Assembly (NCBI GenBank): GCA_934524965.1
Contig: CAKSYU010000016.1
Location: forward strand, 1 to 45,132
Reading direction: 5' to 3'
Length of the DNA stretch: 45,132 nt
Source: an uncultured Angelakisella sp.
GTDB taxonomy: Bacteria > Bacillota > Clostridia > Oscillospirales > Ruminococcaceae
The position numbers and the translations under genes were made by a program. Shown here one piece after another: positions 37,989 through 45,132 of this stretch (position 1 is the first letter of the stretch; each line of letters opens with the position of its first letter). The notes beneath the pieces were generated by a model, which saw only the letters and a list, made by a program, of their open reading frames with translations, had not been told where the DNA came from and made no database searches.

Positions 37989-39186
37989 AAATGACTACCA
38001 CTGGGATTACAGGGAATATCAGGGGGGCTACGGGCAAAGCCCGAACCGCGGCAAAAAGAACAGCCGCGGTCTGCGGGTGTTCCTTGTCATGATGGGTGTT
38101 GTGGTGCTGTTGGTGGGGGCACTGTGCGTCGGCGCCGCCGTATGGGGCAACAACACCACCCCCCTGCCAAACCCCGATCCTTCTATTGGCAATGACCAGC
38201 TGGAGCACCTGCCGGAGATCGACCAGCAGAACAAACCCGATGACAGTGTGCCGGAGCAGACCGAGGACGGACTGCTTACCCCCGCCGGCATCTATAAAAA
38301 GTGCGCGCCCTCCGTTGTGGGCATCGTCAGCTACGGCAGCAGCTCCACGGCACAGGGCAGCGGCATCATTCTTTCGGAAAACGGCTACATCATCACCAAT
38401 GCCCATGTGGTCAGCGGCGGCGAGCAGTACGAGGTCGTCCTGCAGAACGGCGACAGCTACAATGCCACCCTCATCGGCGCCGATAACCAGAGCGACCTTG
38501 CCATGCTAAAAATGCAGAACCCGCCGGAGGGGCTGGTCGCCGCCACCTTTGGCAATAGCGATGAGCTGGAGGTCGGCGAGATGGTCGTCGCCATCGGCAA
38601 CCCCGGCGGTCTGGCGCTCGCCTCCACCCAGACGGTAGGCTATGTCTCGGCGGTCAAGCGCACCATCACCACCGAGCTGGGCTATACCATGGTCTGCATT
38701 CAGGCAGATGCCGCTATCAACCCCGGCAACAGCGGCGGGCCGCTCATCAATACCTACGGTCAGGTGATCGGCATTACCTCCAGCAAGCTGGTGGAGGAGG
38801 GCTACGAGGGCATCGGCTTCTCCATTCCCATCAATACCGCCCTGCCCATTCTGGACGACCTGATGCAGCACGGCAGAGTGACCGGCAGAGCGCAGCTCGG
38901 CATCACCGTCACCGAGGTCACCAGCAGCGAAGCCTCCTATTACGGCATTCCCATGGGGCTTCGCATCGTTTCCATCAATGAGGACAGCAATGTCGGCAAG
39001 CAGGGCGCCGAGGTCGGCGATATCATCACCTCCATCGATGGCTGGGCGATCACCAGCCGCGCCGATTGCAGCGACATTCTGGCAAAGCACCAGCCCGGCG
39101 ATACCGTCGAGATCAATCTTTACCGCGCCAGCCGTACCGGCCGCGGTCAGACCTTCACCATTACCGTGACCCTGCTGGGGTCGTAA
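37969..39186 (+). CDS. HtrA/DegP-like trypsin-type serine protease with PDZ domain
   Basis: 405 residues. A cytoplasmic N-terminal tail and one membrane helix (FLVMMGVVVLLVGALCVGAA) place the protease outside the membrane. The catalytic triad is complete: His146 (TNAHVV), Asp176 (QSDLAML) and Ser255 (NPGNSGGPL). A single PDZ domain (ARAQLGITVTEV-like, to the C-terminus) follows. HtrA degrades misfolded surface proteins. Its ATG lies inside the end of the kinase gene with GGGAGGA upstream, so production is coupled to the two-component system. Confidence 0.95.
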   Translation: MINRSNENDYHWDYREYQGGYGQSPNRGKKNSRGLRVFLVMMGVVVLLVGALCVGAAVWGNNTTPLPNPDPSIGNDQLEHLPEIDQQNKPDDSVPEQTEDGLLTPAGIYKKCAPSVVGIVSYGSSSTAQGSGIILSENGYIITNAHVVSGGEQYEVVLQNGDSYNATLIGADNQSDLAMLKMQNPPEGLVAATFGNSDELEVGEMVVAIGNPGGLALASTQTVGYVSAVKRTITTELGYTMVCIQADAAINPGNSGGPLINTYGQVIGITSSKLVEEGYEGIGFSIPINTALPILDDLMQHGRVTGRAQLGITVTEVTSSEASYYGIPMGLRIVSINEDSNVGKQGAEVGDIITSIDGWAITSRADCSDILAKHQPGDTVEINLYRASRTGRGQTFTITVTLLGS

Positions 39187-39190
39187 GTGT

Positions 39191-39216
39191 CAAAAGCCGC
39201 CCGCGGGCGGCTTTTG
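39191..39216. terminator. terminator after the HtrA gene
   Basis: A 26-bp perfect palindrome with arm caaaagccgcccg, A/T tracts on both ends. Confidence 0.88.
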
Positions 39217-39270
39217 GTCTCTTGTGCCATATCACCTAAAAGCCGGATCGATCTCGGGCGAACCTGCCAA

Positions 39271-39299
39271 TGGCATTTTGTCGGAGAGCATCGTATAAT
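39271..39299 (+). promoter_or_regulatory. candidate promoter for the ubiquitin-like surface protein gene
   Basis: Consensus TATAAT at 39294-39299; the -35 at the right distance is poor (TGGCAT). A small palindrome TGCCA-A-TGGCA (39264-39274) overlaps it. Confidence 0.5.
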
Positions 39300-39347
39300 A
39301 AAGGCGGAGAAAACAAACCCGCATCGACACAGTTAAGGAGGTGCCGA

Positions 39348-41765
39348 ATGATGAAAAAGAGGATACTGGCTGTACTGCTGGCTTTCGCCATGCTGCTCAC
39401 CACCGCCTACGCCATGCAGATCTATGTGGACGGCGGCGACCTTGGGTGGCAGGAACCGTTGACGCTGGAGGTGGAAAGCGGCGACAGCATCGATAATGTC
39501 AAGCAGAAGATCCAGAACACGGGTGTTTTGGTAGATGGGAAATGTCTGTATTTTGGCGGCAGATTTTTGGAGAACGGCCGCACCTTGGCGGATTATAATA
39601 TCCAGAAAGAAAGCACCTTGCAGCTGACCACCTTTCTGGAGGTCGCCACTTCAAAGGAACTGTCTGATGCTTTGAATTCCGATGCTGCAGTCATCCGTTT
39701 GACTGGGGATATTGAGATCGCCGCCTATAGGACAGTGAAAAGAGTGGTGACCATCGATCTGAACGGCCACCTGCTGAAAACAACCGGCGGGGGCAGCAAC
39801 CTGATCCATGTCATAGAAAATGGCGAGCTGACGCTGGTTGACAGCAAACCCAATGCCGTTCGCAAGTTCGATAAGAGCAACGCCCTGTGGAAGCTGGCAG
39901 ATGAAACCACCGCCGAAGAAAATATCATAGAGGTAAAGGGCGGCGCCATCACCGGCGGCGGCTACTACACCGGCGGCGGTATTTACGTGGCGGACGGCGG
40001 AACCCTCCTCATGCGGGGCGGCAATATCGTGGGCTGTACGGCGCAGCAGGGCGGCGGTGTCTATGTGAGGGAAGGCGGCAGATTTGAGATGTCCGCCGGC
40101 ACCGTTACCGGCTGCACGGCCGGGCAGGAGGAAGGCAAGACGGCCAACGGCGTGTTTATCGCGGCGGGCGGCCGGTTTACGCAGTCCCCCGGCGCCCAAA
40201 TCACCGGAGAGGTCATCGGGGCTTATACAGTCGCCTTTTTGTCAGATGGCGAAAATATCGCTCCACCCCAAATTCGTGCCAACGCCCCTGCCGCCCGACC
40301 TGCCGACCCCACCAAAGAGGGCTATACCTTTACCGGCTGGTACAAGGGCGAAGAAAAATGGAACTTTGCCGATGCCGTGACCGAAGCCCTGACCTTGACG
40401 GCAAAATGGACGGCGAACCGGTACACCATTACCTTTGATACCGCCGGCGGCAGCGAGATCGCGCCCATCACGCAGGACTACGGCACCGCCATTACCGCTC
40501 CGGCGAACCCCACCAGAACAGGCTATACCTTCGCGGGGTGGGATCGGGAGATCCCCACCACTATGCCCGCAGGGGATATGACCATCACCGCCCGCTGGAC
40601 GGTGAATCAATATACCATCACCTTTAAGCCGGAAAACGGCGGGGAAGATATCATTATCAAACAGGATTACGGCACCGCCATTACCGCTCCGGCGAACCCC
40701 GCCAGAACGGGCTACACCTTCGCGGGGTGGGATCGGGAGATCCCCACCACTATGCCGGCGGGGAACATGACCATTACCGCCCACTGGACAGTGAACCAAT
40801 ATACCATCACCTTTAAGCCGGAAAATGGCGGGGAAGATATCATTATCAAGCAGGATTACGGCACCGCCATTACCGCTCCGGCGAACCCCGCCAGAACGGG
40901 CTACACCTTCGCGGGCTGGGATCGGGAGATCCCCACCACTATGCCCGCAGGGGATATGACCATTACCGCCCTGTGGAATGGGAACGGGATCAGTGTTATT
41001 GTAAGGCTTCCGTCGGAGGACGACAAAGACGGGGTGGAGATCGGTGCGATTCATCGGTGGGGCGCGTGGCGCTCCAACGGGGACGGGACGCATACCCGCC
41101 GCTGCATGGTAAGCGGCTGTCTGGAGCAGCAGAGTGGAAAGTGCCATGGCGGAACGCCGAACTGCACCCAGCGGGCAAGCTGTATCCTGTGCGGGGCAAA
41201 ATACGGCAAGACCGACCCCGCCCGCCACGCCGCACTGGAAAAGCTGGAGGCGATAGCGGCGACAACGGCGACCAACGGCAGAGTGGAATGCTGGCACTGC
41301 ACCGCCTGTGATAAGTACTTTGCGGACGCGAACGGTCAAAAGGAGATCACCTTGGAGGATACCATGACCGAGATCGTGCCGCTGAGCATTATACAGGGCA
41401 ACGATGCCCTGTGGAAAAAGGGAGAGGGCGGCACGCTGACCTTCCGCTGCAATGTGTTTTATCAGGACTTTACCGAGGTGCTGGTGGACGGCACGCCGCT
41501 GACTGCCGAAAGCTACGAAAAACGGGAGAGAGAGGGCGACATCGTTGTGGAGCTGCGGGAAAGCTACTTGGAACAGCTGACCGAGGGAGCGCACACGCTG
41601 GTGATCCGCTCGGCAAGGGGAGATGCTGCGACCCAGTTCACCGTGGAGGCAGCCCCCAATGAGGCTCATTCGGTAAGCTGGTGGGTCTACGCGGCGGCGG
41701 TGGCTGCCTTTGCGGCAGGCACCTGCATCGCCATCGTTTCCCTCCGCCGCAAAAAGGCGGACTAA
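39348..41765 (+). CDS. secreted, membrane-anchored protein with N-terminal ubiquitin-like domain and InlB-type repeats
   Basis: 805 residues. Signal peptide 1-22 ([20 protein letters not shown]). Residues 23-98 are a ubiquitin-like domain: it starts MQIYV as ubiquitin starts MQIFV, keeps TLEVE, NVKxKIQ and [18 protein letters not shown], and by my hand alignment is identical at about 39 of 72 aligned positions. There is a 3-residue insertion in the first hairpin, Arg replaces Lys48, and no C-terminal LRGG exists. Then come beta-helix-like GGGIYV/GGGVYV repeats (about 100-290), a degenerate and three near-identical 63-residue InlB/Listeria-Bacteroides repeats (355-543), a Cys-rich segment (about 569-650), an Ig-like ALWKKG domain and a membrane anchor (778-800, tail RRKKAD). 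AAGGAGG lies 6 nt before the ATG. Acting as a surface adhesin or host-contact protein is inference. Confidence 0.88.
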   Translation: MMKKRILAVLLAFAMLLTTAYAMQIYVDGGDLGWQEPLTLEVESGDSIDNVKQKIQNTGVLVDGKCLYFGGRFLENGRTLADYNIQKESTLQLTTFLEVATSKELSDALNSDAAVIRLTGDIEIAAYRTVKRVVTIDLNGHLLKTTGGGSNLIHVIENGELTLVDSKPNAVRKFDKSNALWKLADETTAEENIIEVKGGAITGGGYYTGGGIYVADGGTLLMRGGNIVGCTAQQGGGVYVREGGRFEMSAGTVTGCTAGQEEGKTANGVFIAAGGRFTQSPGAQITGEVIGAYTVAFLSDGENIAPPQIRANAPAARPADPTKEGYTFTGWYKGEEKWNFADAVTEALTLTAKWTANRYTITFDTAGGSEIAPITQDYGTAITAPANPTRTGYTFAGWDREIPTTMPAGDMTITARWTVNQYTITFKPENGGEDIIIKQDYGTAITAPANPARTGYTFAGWDREIPTTMPAGNMTITAHWTVNQYTITFKPENGGEDIIIKQDYGTAITAPANPARTGYTFAGWDREIPTTMPAGDMTITALWNGNGISVIVRLPSEDDKDGVEIGAIHRWGAWRSNGDGTHTRRCMVSGCLEQQSGKCHGGTPNCTQRASCILCGAKYGKTDPARHAALEKLEAIAATTATNGRVECWHCTACDKYFADANGQKEITLEDTMTEIVPLSIIQGNDALWKKGEGGTLTFRCNVFYQDFTEVLVDGTPLTAESYEKREREGDIVVELRESYLEQLTEGAHTLVIRSARGDAATQFTVEAAPNEAHSVSWWVYAAAVAAFAAGTCIAIVSLRRKKAD
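40410..40976 (+). repeat. three tandem 189-bp repeats inside the surface protein gene
   Basis: Units 40410-40598, 40599-40787 and 40788-40976, each encoding 63 residues with [20 protein letters not shown]. Units 2 and 3 are almost identical in DNA, which points to recent duplication or gene conversion. Confidence 0.9.
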
Positions 41766-41799
41766 GCACCATTTCCTATCTCTATAAATAATTAGTTGA

Positions 41800-41848
41800 C
41801 CGCCCGAGGGCTGCCTGCCGTAACGCAGGGGCTTTCGGGCGGCTTTCT
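41800..41848 (+). terminator. terminator after the surface protein gene
   Basis: ccgcccga pairs with tcgggcgg around an inner stem (gcctgc/gcagg), followed by CTTTCT. Confidence 0.65.
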
Positions 41849-41860
41849 ATTGCGCTTCTT

Positions 41861-41957
41861 CCACCATTTCCCAAAGCTGCAAACTTTTTGTAAAAGTTTG
41901 TGCGAATTCAACACTTTCACTGCAAATTCTTCTGATTTTGTCCGTATTAGTGGGAGG
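41861..41957. repeat. 97-bp dispersed repeat, copy B
   Basis: Counterpart of 21344-21440, ungapped, 84 of 97 identical, same orientation. Confidence 0.85.
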
Positions 41958-42123
41958 ACCTTCGGGCGGAGCGCATGACAGCACAAAAACCGGCGTCGGC
42001 TGCGTTGCCCTCGACAGGCGCCAGCCCGCCTTCCGTCGGGCGCCAGCCGGCCTTCGGGCTGCCTTGCCGCCCCGCGGTTTTTCCGCCGCCCTTCGCCCCG
42101 CCCTCCCCTCACCGGTGAAAAAT
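41958..42123. other. GC-rich repeat remnant, no gene
   Basis: The gap between the surface protein gene and tmcAL holds no supportable gene. This part repeats a gcgccagcc motif and shares TCGACAGGCGCCAGCC with the MITE-like element at about 4.0 kb, suggesting related repeat material. Confidence 0.45.
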
Positions 42124-42166
42124 AAAAAAGCGACCGACCCCCGATAAAATACCGGAGGTCAGCCGC
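42124..42166 (-). terminator. terminator after tmcAL
   Basis: Minus strand: 14-bp stem gcggctgacctccg/cgggggtcggtcgc with three G-U pairs, followed by TTTTTT. It sits about 60 nt past the tmcAL stop. Confidence 0.75.
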
Positions 42167-42203
42167 CCCTCGACCCGCCCCAAATGAAAACGGGTCTTAT
42201 AAA

Positions 42204-42226
42204 GTGCACCTTGAAAACTGAATTTA
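42204..42226 (+). other. orphan rRNA-spacer-like motif
   Basis: GTGCACCTTGAAAACTGAA resembles the conserved sequence found before 23S rRNA in the 16S-23S spacer of Firmicutes (CCTTGAAAACTG). No rRNA gene is in the window. Confidence 0.4.
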
Positions 42227-43405
42227 TATTTTAATGACCGCCGTGGTGTACTCACTCCCGCAGGGGGCAAGTCCCTCGGTAAAGGCGTGGTACAGGTCAG
42301 CAGCACGGCTTTCCAGCTGCGCAAACCGGGCAGCGGTGTCGCCCGTGTCCGCCAGCTCCGCCAGCGAGGCGGAAAGCGGCAGTGTGCGGGTGGTTTTGGC
42401 TTTTGCCAGTATTTCCGCGCCGCGCGGGGTAAAGCCCAGCACCCGCAGGTAGGGCGGCTCCGCCGCCGAAAGCCCCGCGGGCAGTCCCAGCATACCCCCC
42501 AGTAAGATGCGCCGCAGGCGGGCGTGACTGTACCGCTTGGTTTTTGCCGCGGTCAGCAACTCCTCGGTGGTTTTTGCCGTGCGTGACGCCCGGTACAGGC
42601 GGTGCTCCAGCCCCTCGCTGATATCCGGCAGGCGGGAAAAATCTTCCTCGGTCATTGCGCGGGCATGGGCGAGCATTGCCCATTGCCACAGATCACGGTC
42701 GGGCAGGGCGCCTTGCGCACCCGCCAGCCGCAGCTGCTCCGCCATGGCGGGCGGCAGCCGGGAGAAAATATCCCCGCCGGAGAGAAACCGCTGCCGCAGC
42801 AGCGAAGCCGAGGGGTACTCGCTTTCGGCGGAGCCGTCGTGGGGGGTGCCCTGACGGGGCAGGGTAAGGGGACGGATCGGGGAGCCGAGCCGACCCAATG
42901 CCCGCAGATATTCTATCCCTAAGATGTTGTTGGGGGTGGAAAGCAGCGCCGCCCGCTCCCCAAGGAGGGAGGAGACCGCCGCCTGCCGTGCCGCCGCGAA
43001 GGGCAGCCCAGCCGCCAGATGCGGCACCAGCGCCGCCGGAAAATCGGCGGAATTCAAAGCATCAGCGACGGCTTGCAGTGCGGCGAGATCGCCGCACTCG
43101 CTGCCGAAAACCAAGGTATCCACACAGCCTAGCGCCGCAAGGCTTGCCACGGTGCCGCCGGCAAAGTGCTCGGCGGTGGAAACGGCATAGGGCAGCGGCA
43201 GCTGCAATACAAGATCGACACCGCTGCGCAGAGCGGCAGTGACCCTGTATTGCCACGGGCAGAGCGCCGGTTCGCCCCGCTGGACAAAATTGCCGCTGAC
43301 GATAGCGGCGATATGGGTGGCGCCCTGTGCTTTGGCAGCCATGATGGGCAGCAGATGACCCCGATGCAGCGGGTTCCATTCGGCAATGACGGCAGCGACC
43401 TGCAT
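42224..43405 (-). CDS. tmcAL: tRNA(Met) cytidine acetate ligase (TmcAL, YlbM family)
   Basis: 393 residues. The nucleotidyltransferase start AAVIAEWNPLHRGHLLPI carries the HxGH-type ATP site, followed by SGNFVQRGEPAL and LVLQLPLPYAVSTAEHFAGG. These are hallmarks of TmcAL, which uses acetate and ATP to acetylate C34 of elongator tRNA-Met. The start at 43405 has AAAGGAG 9 nt upstream; the frame upstream runs into cloverleaf copy 4 and is not coding. It is divergent from acetate kinase; in Clostridia ylbM-like genes often sit near pta/ackA. Confidence 0.94.
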   Translation of the reverse strand: MQVAAVIAEWNPLHRGHLLPIMAAKAQGATHIAAIVSGNFVQRGEPALCPWQYRVTAALRSGVDLVLQLPLPYAVSTAEHFAGGTVASLAALGCVDTLVFGSECGDLAALQAVADALNSADFPAALVPHLAAGLPFAAARQAAVSSLLGERAALLSTPNNILGIEYLRALGRLGSPIRPLTLPRQGTPHDGSAESEYPSASLLRQRFLSGGDIFSRLPPAMAEQLRLAGAQGALPDRDLWQWAMLAHARAMTEEDFSRLPDISEGLEHRLYRASRTAKTTEELLTAAKTKRYSHARLRRILLGGMLGLPAGLSAAEPPYLRVLGFTPRGAEILAKAKTTRTLPLSASLAELADTGDTAARFAQLESRAADLYHAFTEGLAPCGSEYTTAVIKI

Positions 43406-43463
43406 GGATTTGGCTCCTTTCGTGGCTTTGAGATACAGATGGAGAGGCGGAGGGCGGTGGTGC

Positions 43464-43544
43464 CGCCCGCAGGGCAAACCGTCCGGAGGACGGTTTCGGC
43501 GGCTTTGCCGCCGGTTCCGGCGCAGCCGGAACGCCCTGCGGGCG
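43464..43544. repeat. cloverleaf element, copy 4
   Basis: Basal stem cgcccgcagggc (43464-43475) with gccctgcgggcg (43533-43544), the same sequence as copy 3. Three abutting hairpins lie inside: aaaccgtcc-gga-ggacggttt (43476-43496), cggcggc-ttt-gccgccg (43497-43513) and gttccggc-gca-gccggaac (43514-43532). There are no unpaired bases between stems. It lies between the divergent tmcAL and ackA genes. Confidence 0.88.
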
Positions 43545-43735
43545 CAGCGTGGCTTTTGCCGGAGGTTCAAAAAACGCAGGGAAACGCGCCCCGAAAAGGC
43601 AGGCGGCAACGCAAAAAAACAGGCGATATGGACAAAAGATACAAAGGCGCGGAACGGGGAGGGACGGCATTTGTATTTATAACAATATTTGCATTAAAAA
43701 ATCGCAAATAAGTAATAAAAGTTTGCGCAGATTTG

Positions 43736-43764
43736 TTGACAAAGGGGGCTGATTTCAATAATAT
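43736..43764 (+). promoter_or_regulatory. promoter of ackA
   Basis: TTGACA at 43736-43741 and TAATAT at 43759-43764 with a 17-bp spacer, in an AT-rich island. Confidence 0.78.
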
Positions 43765-43841
43765 TAAATAGACAAAAAAGTGTCAAGCCCCTTTGGGAAT
43801 GCAGCGACACAGCGACAACGAAAAAAGGAGACAGCACACAG

Positions 43842-45029
43842 ATGAACATTCTGGTAATCAACGCGGGAAGCTCCTCCCTGAAGTATCAGCTTATCCGTAT
43901 GGAGGACGAGGCGACCCTGTGCAAAGGCGTCTGCGAGCGGATCGGCATTGACGGCAAGTACAGCTACAAGACCGCTGACGGCTACAAGGTAGAGAAAGAG
44001 GCGGAGCTTCCGACCCACAAGGAAGCATTCAATGTGATCCTGCACGAGATGACCGAGGGCGAGGGTCATGTCATCGACAGTGTATCGGAGATCGCGGCGG
44101 TGGGACACCGCGTGACCCACGGCGGCGCCAAGTTCTCCCACTCGGTGCTGGTAGATGAAGAAGCCATTGCCGCCATCGAGGATATGCGGGACATCAGCCC
44201 GCTGCACAATCCGCCCCAGGCGGCGACCATCCGTGCCTGCCGCAGCGTATTCGGCGAGGCGGTGCCGATGGTAGCGGTATTTGATACGGCGTTCCATGCC
44301 ACCATGCCCCCCAAGGCGTACACCTTCGCCATTCCCTACAAATACTATGAGGAGCACGGCGTGCGGCGTTACGGCTTCCATGGCACCAGCCACCGCTACA
44401 TCAGCGGTCGTATTGCGGAGCTGATGGGCGAGATGCCCCACCGCCTGATCACCTGCCACCTGGGCAACGGCAGCTCCCTTGCCGCCATCAAGGACGGCAA
44501 GGTGGTGGATACCTCGATGGGTTTCACCCCCCTGGACGGCATTATGATGGGTACCCGCTGCGGCGGCATCGATCCTTCCATCGTCGGCTATATTGCCGGT
44601 CTGGAGGGGCTGCCGGAGAGCGATGTTTCCCGTATTCTCAATAACGAATCCGGTCTGCTGGGCGTTTCCGGCGTATCCAGCGACTGCCGCGATGTACAGG
44701 CGGCGGCGAAAGCCGGCAATGAGCGGGCGCAGCTGGCGCTGGATATGCTGGAGTATCAGCTGGTGAAGCTGATCGGCAGCTATGCGGGCGCCTTGGGCGG
44801 CGTGGACGCCATTCTGTTTACCGGCGGCATCGGCGAGAACGATATGGGTCTGCGGGAGAAGGTGCTGCACGACTTGGCTTATCTGGGTGTGACCCCCGAC
44901 CGGGAGGCGAACAACTGCCGCGGCGAGGAGGTACGCATCTCCGGCGCCGACAGCAAGGTGCAGGTGTGGGTAGTGCCGACCAACGAGGAGATCATGATCG
45001 CGCGGGATACCGCAGAATTTGTGAAATAA
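43842..45029 (+). CDS. ackA: acetate kinase
   Basis: 395 residues, normal length. It interconverts acetyl phosphate + ADP and acetate + ATP, the last step of fermentative ATP formation. Signatures are MNILVINAGSSSLKYQLI, VAVFDTAFHATMPP, YGFHGTSHRYI, ITCHLGNGSSLAAI and FTGGIGEND. AAAGGAG precedes the ATG. pta is not adjacent in the window. Confidence 0.98.
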   Translation: MNILVINAGSSSLKYQLIRMEDEATLCKGVCERIGIDGKYSYKTADGYKVEKEAELPTHKEAFNVILHEMTEGEGHVIDSVSEIAAVGHRVTHGGAKFSHSVLVDEEAIAAIEDMRDISPLHNPPQAATIRACRSVFGEAVPMVAVFDTAFHATMPPKAYTFAIPYKYYEEHGVRRYGFHGTSHRYISGRIAELMGEMPHRLITCHLGNGSSLAAIKDGKVVDTSMGFTPLDGIMMGTRCGGIDPSIVGYIAGLEGLPESDVSRILNNESGLLGVSGVSSDCRDVQAAAKAGNERAQLALDMLEYQLVKLIGSYAGALGGVDAILFTGGIGENDMGLREKVLHDLAYLGVTPDREANNCRGEEVRISGADSKVQVWVVPTNEEIMIARDTAEFVK

Positions 45030-45069
45030 GGCAGAGTATCTGCAAAAAGCGGCGCCGCAGCTTGTCGAG

Positions 45070-45105
45070 AAACCCGGTTGCACATTACGCAACAACCGGG
45101 TTTTT
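45070..45105. terminator. terminator after ackA
   Basis: aaacccggttg and caaccgggttt form an 11-bp perfect stem followed by TTTTT. Confidence 0.88.
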
Positions 45106-45132
45106 GGTATGTTCGCGGAAGAAAGTGTGGAA

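Noticed and set aside
39414..39641. Eukaryotic contamination as the source of the ubiquitin-like sequence
   Set aside because: It is in frame between a bacterial signal peptide and bacterial InlB-type repeats, preceded by a Shine-Dalgarno site and flanked by bacterial operons on one continuous sequence.

Overview
The window looks like chromosomal DNA from a GC-rich, endospore-forming Firmicute, most likely an anaerobic gut member of the Oscillospiraceae/Ruminococcaceae. The evidence is spoIIE, spmA and spmB, an AbrB-type regulator, Bacillus-like sigma-A promoters, A/T-flanked intrinsic terminators, a canonical parS site, and extragenic repeats of the kind seen in gut Clostridia. Species cannot be named from the sequence alone.

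Layout. 1-5.6 kb: the end of a LacI-type regulator, malQ, a TraX-like membrane protein, a CatB-like acetyltransferase coupled to an RNHCP protein, a MITE-like element, then an HTH/zinc-ribbon/superoxide-reductase-like fusion coupled to a chloramphenicol-acetyltransferase-family gene. 5.6-11.2 kb: a membrane GGDEF protein, a sortase that is itself a predicted lipoprotein, a DUF1858 redox-disulfide protein, a parS site, a DUF2804 protein and gltX. 11.2-18.8 kb: a three-gene MMPL/RND export operon with a very large GLUG/coiled-coil surface protein, divergent from a TetR regulator and a sugar acetyltransferase. 19-21.5 kb: ychF, then about 1.4 kb of hairpin-dense non-coding repeats. 21.5-28 kb: a CPBP protease, tadA, an unknown protein, and an amino-acid ABC transporter with an M20 amidohydrolase behind a promoter flanked by ArgR-like boxes. 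28-34 kb: a vitamin B6 pair (ECF S component and pyridoxamine kinase), spoIIE, a small membrane protein, a NUDIX hydrolase, tRNA-Arg(CCT) and AbrB. 34.4-39.2 kb: spmAB and a response regulator/histidine kinase/HtrA operon. 39.3-41.8 kb: a secreted, membrane-anchored adhesin-like protein. 42-45 kb: tmcAL divergent from ackA.

Three things stand out. First, the adhesin-like protein at 39348-41765 begins, immediately after its predicted signal-peptide cleavage site, with a clear ubiquitin-like domain that keeps the ubiquitin start (MQI-V) and the block [10 protein letters not shown]; beta-helix repeats, three near-identical InlB-type repeats, a Cys-rich segment and a C-terminal membrane anchor follow. 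Second, four intergenic loci carry a compact cloverleaf: a 12-13 bp basal stem enclosing exactly three hairpins. In three of the four there are no unpaired bases between stems, and the arms differ between copies while pairing is kept. Third, smaller repeat families link distant intergenic regions: a hairpin block at 4.2, 20.4 and 20.6 kb, and a 97-bp ungapped repeat at 21.3 and 41.9 kb.

All calls come from reading the sequence; no database search was run. Family names come from motif recognition, and substrates and regulation are inference where so stated.
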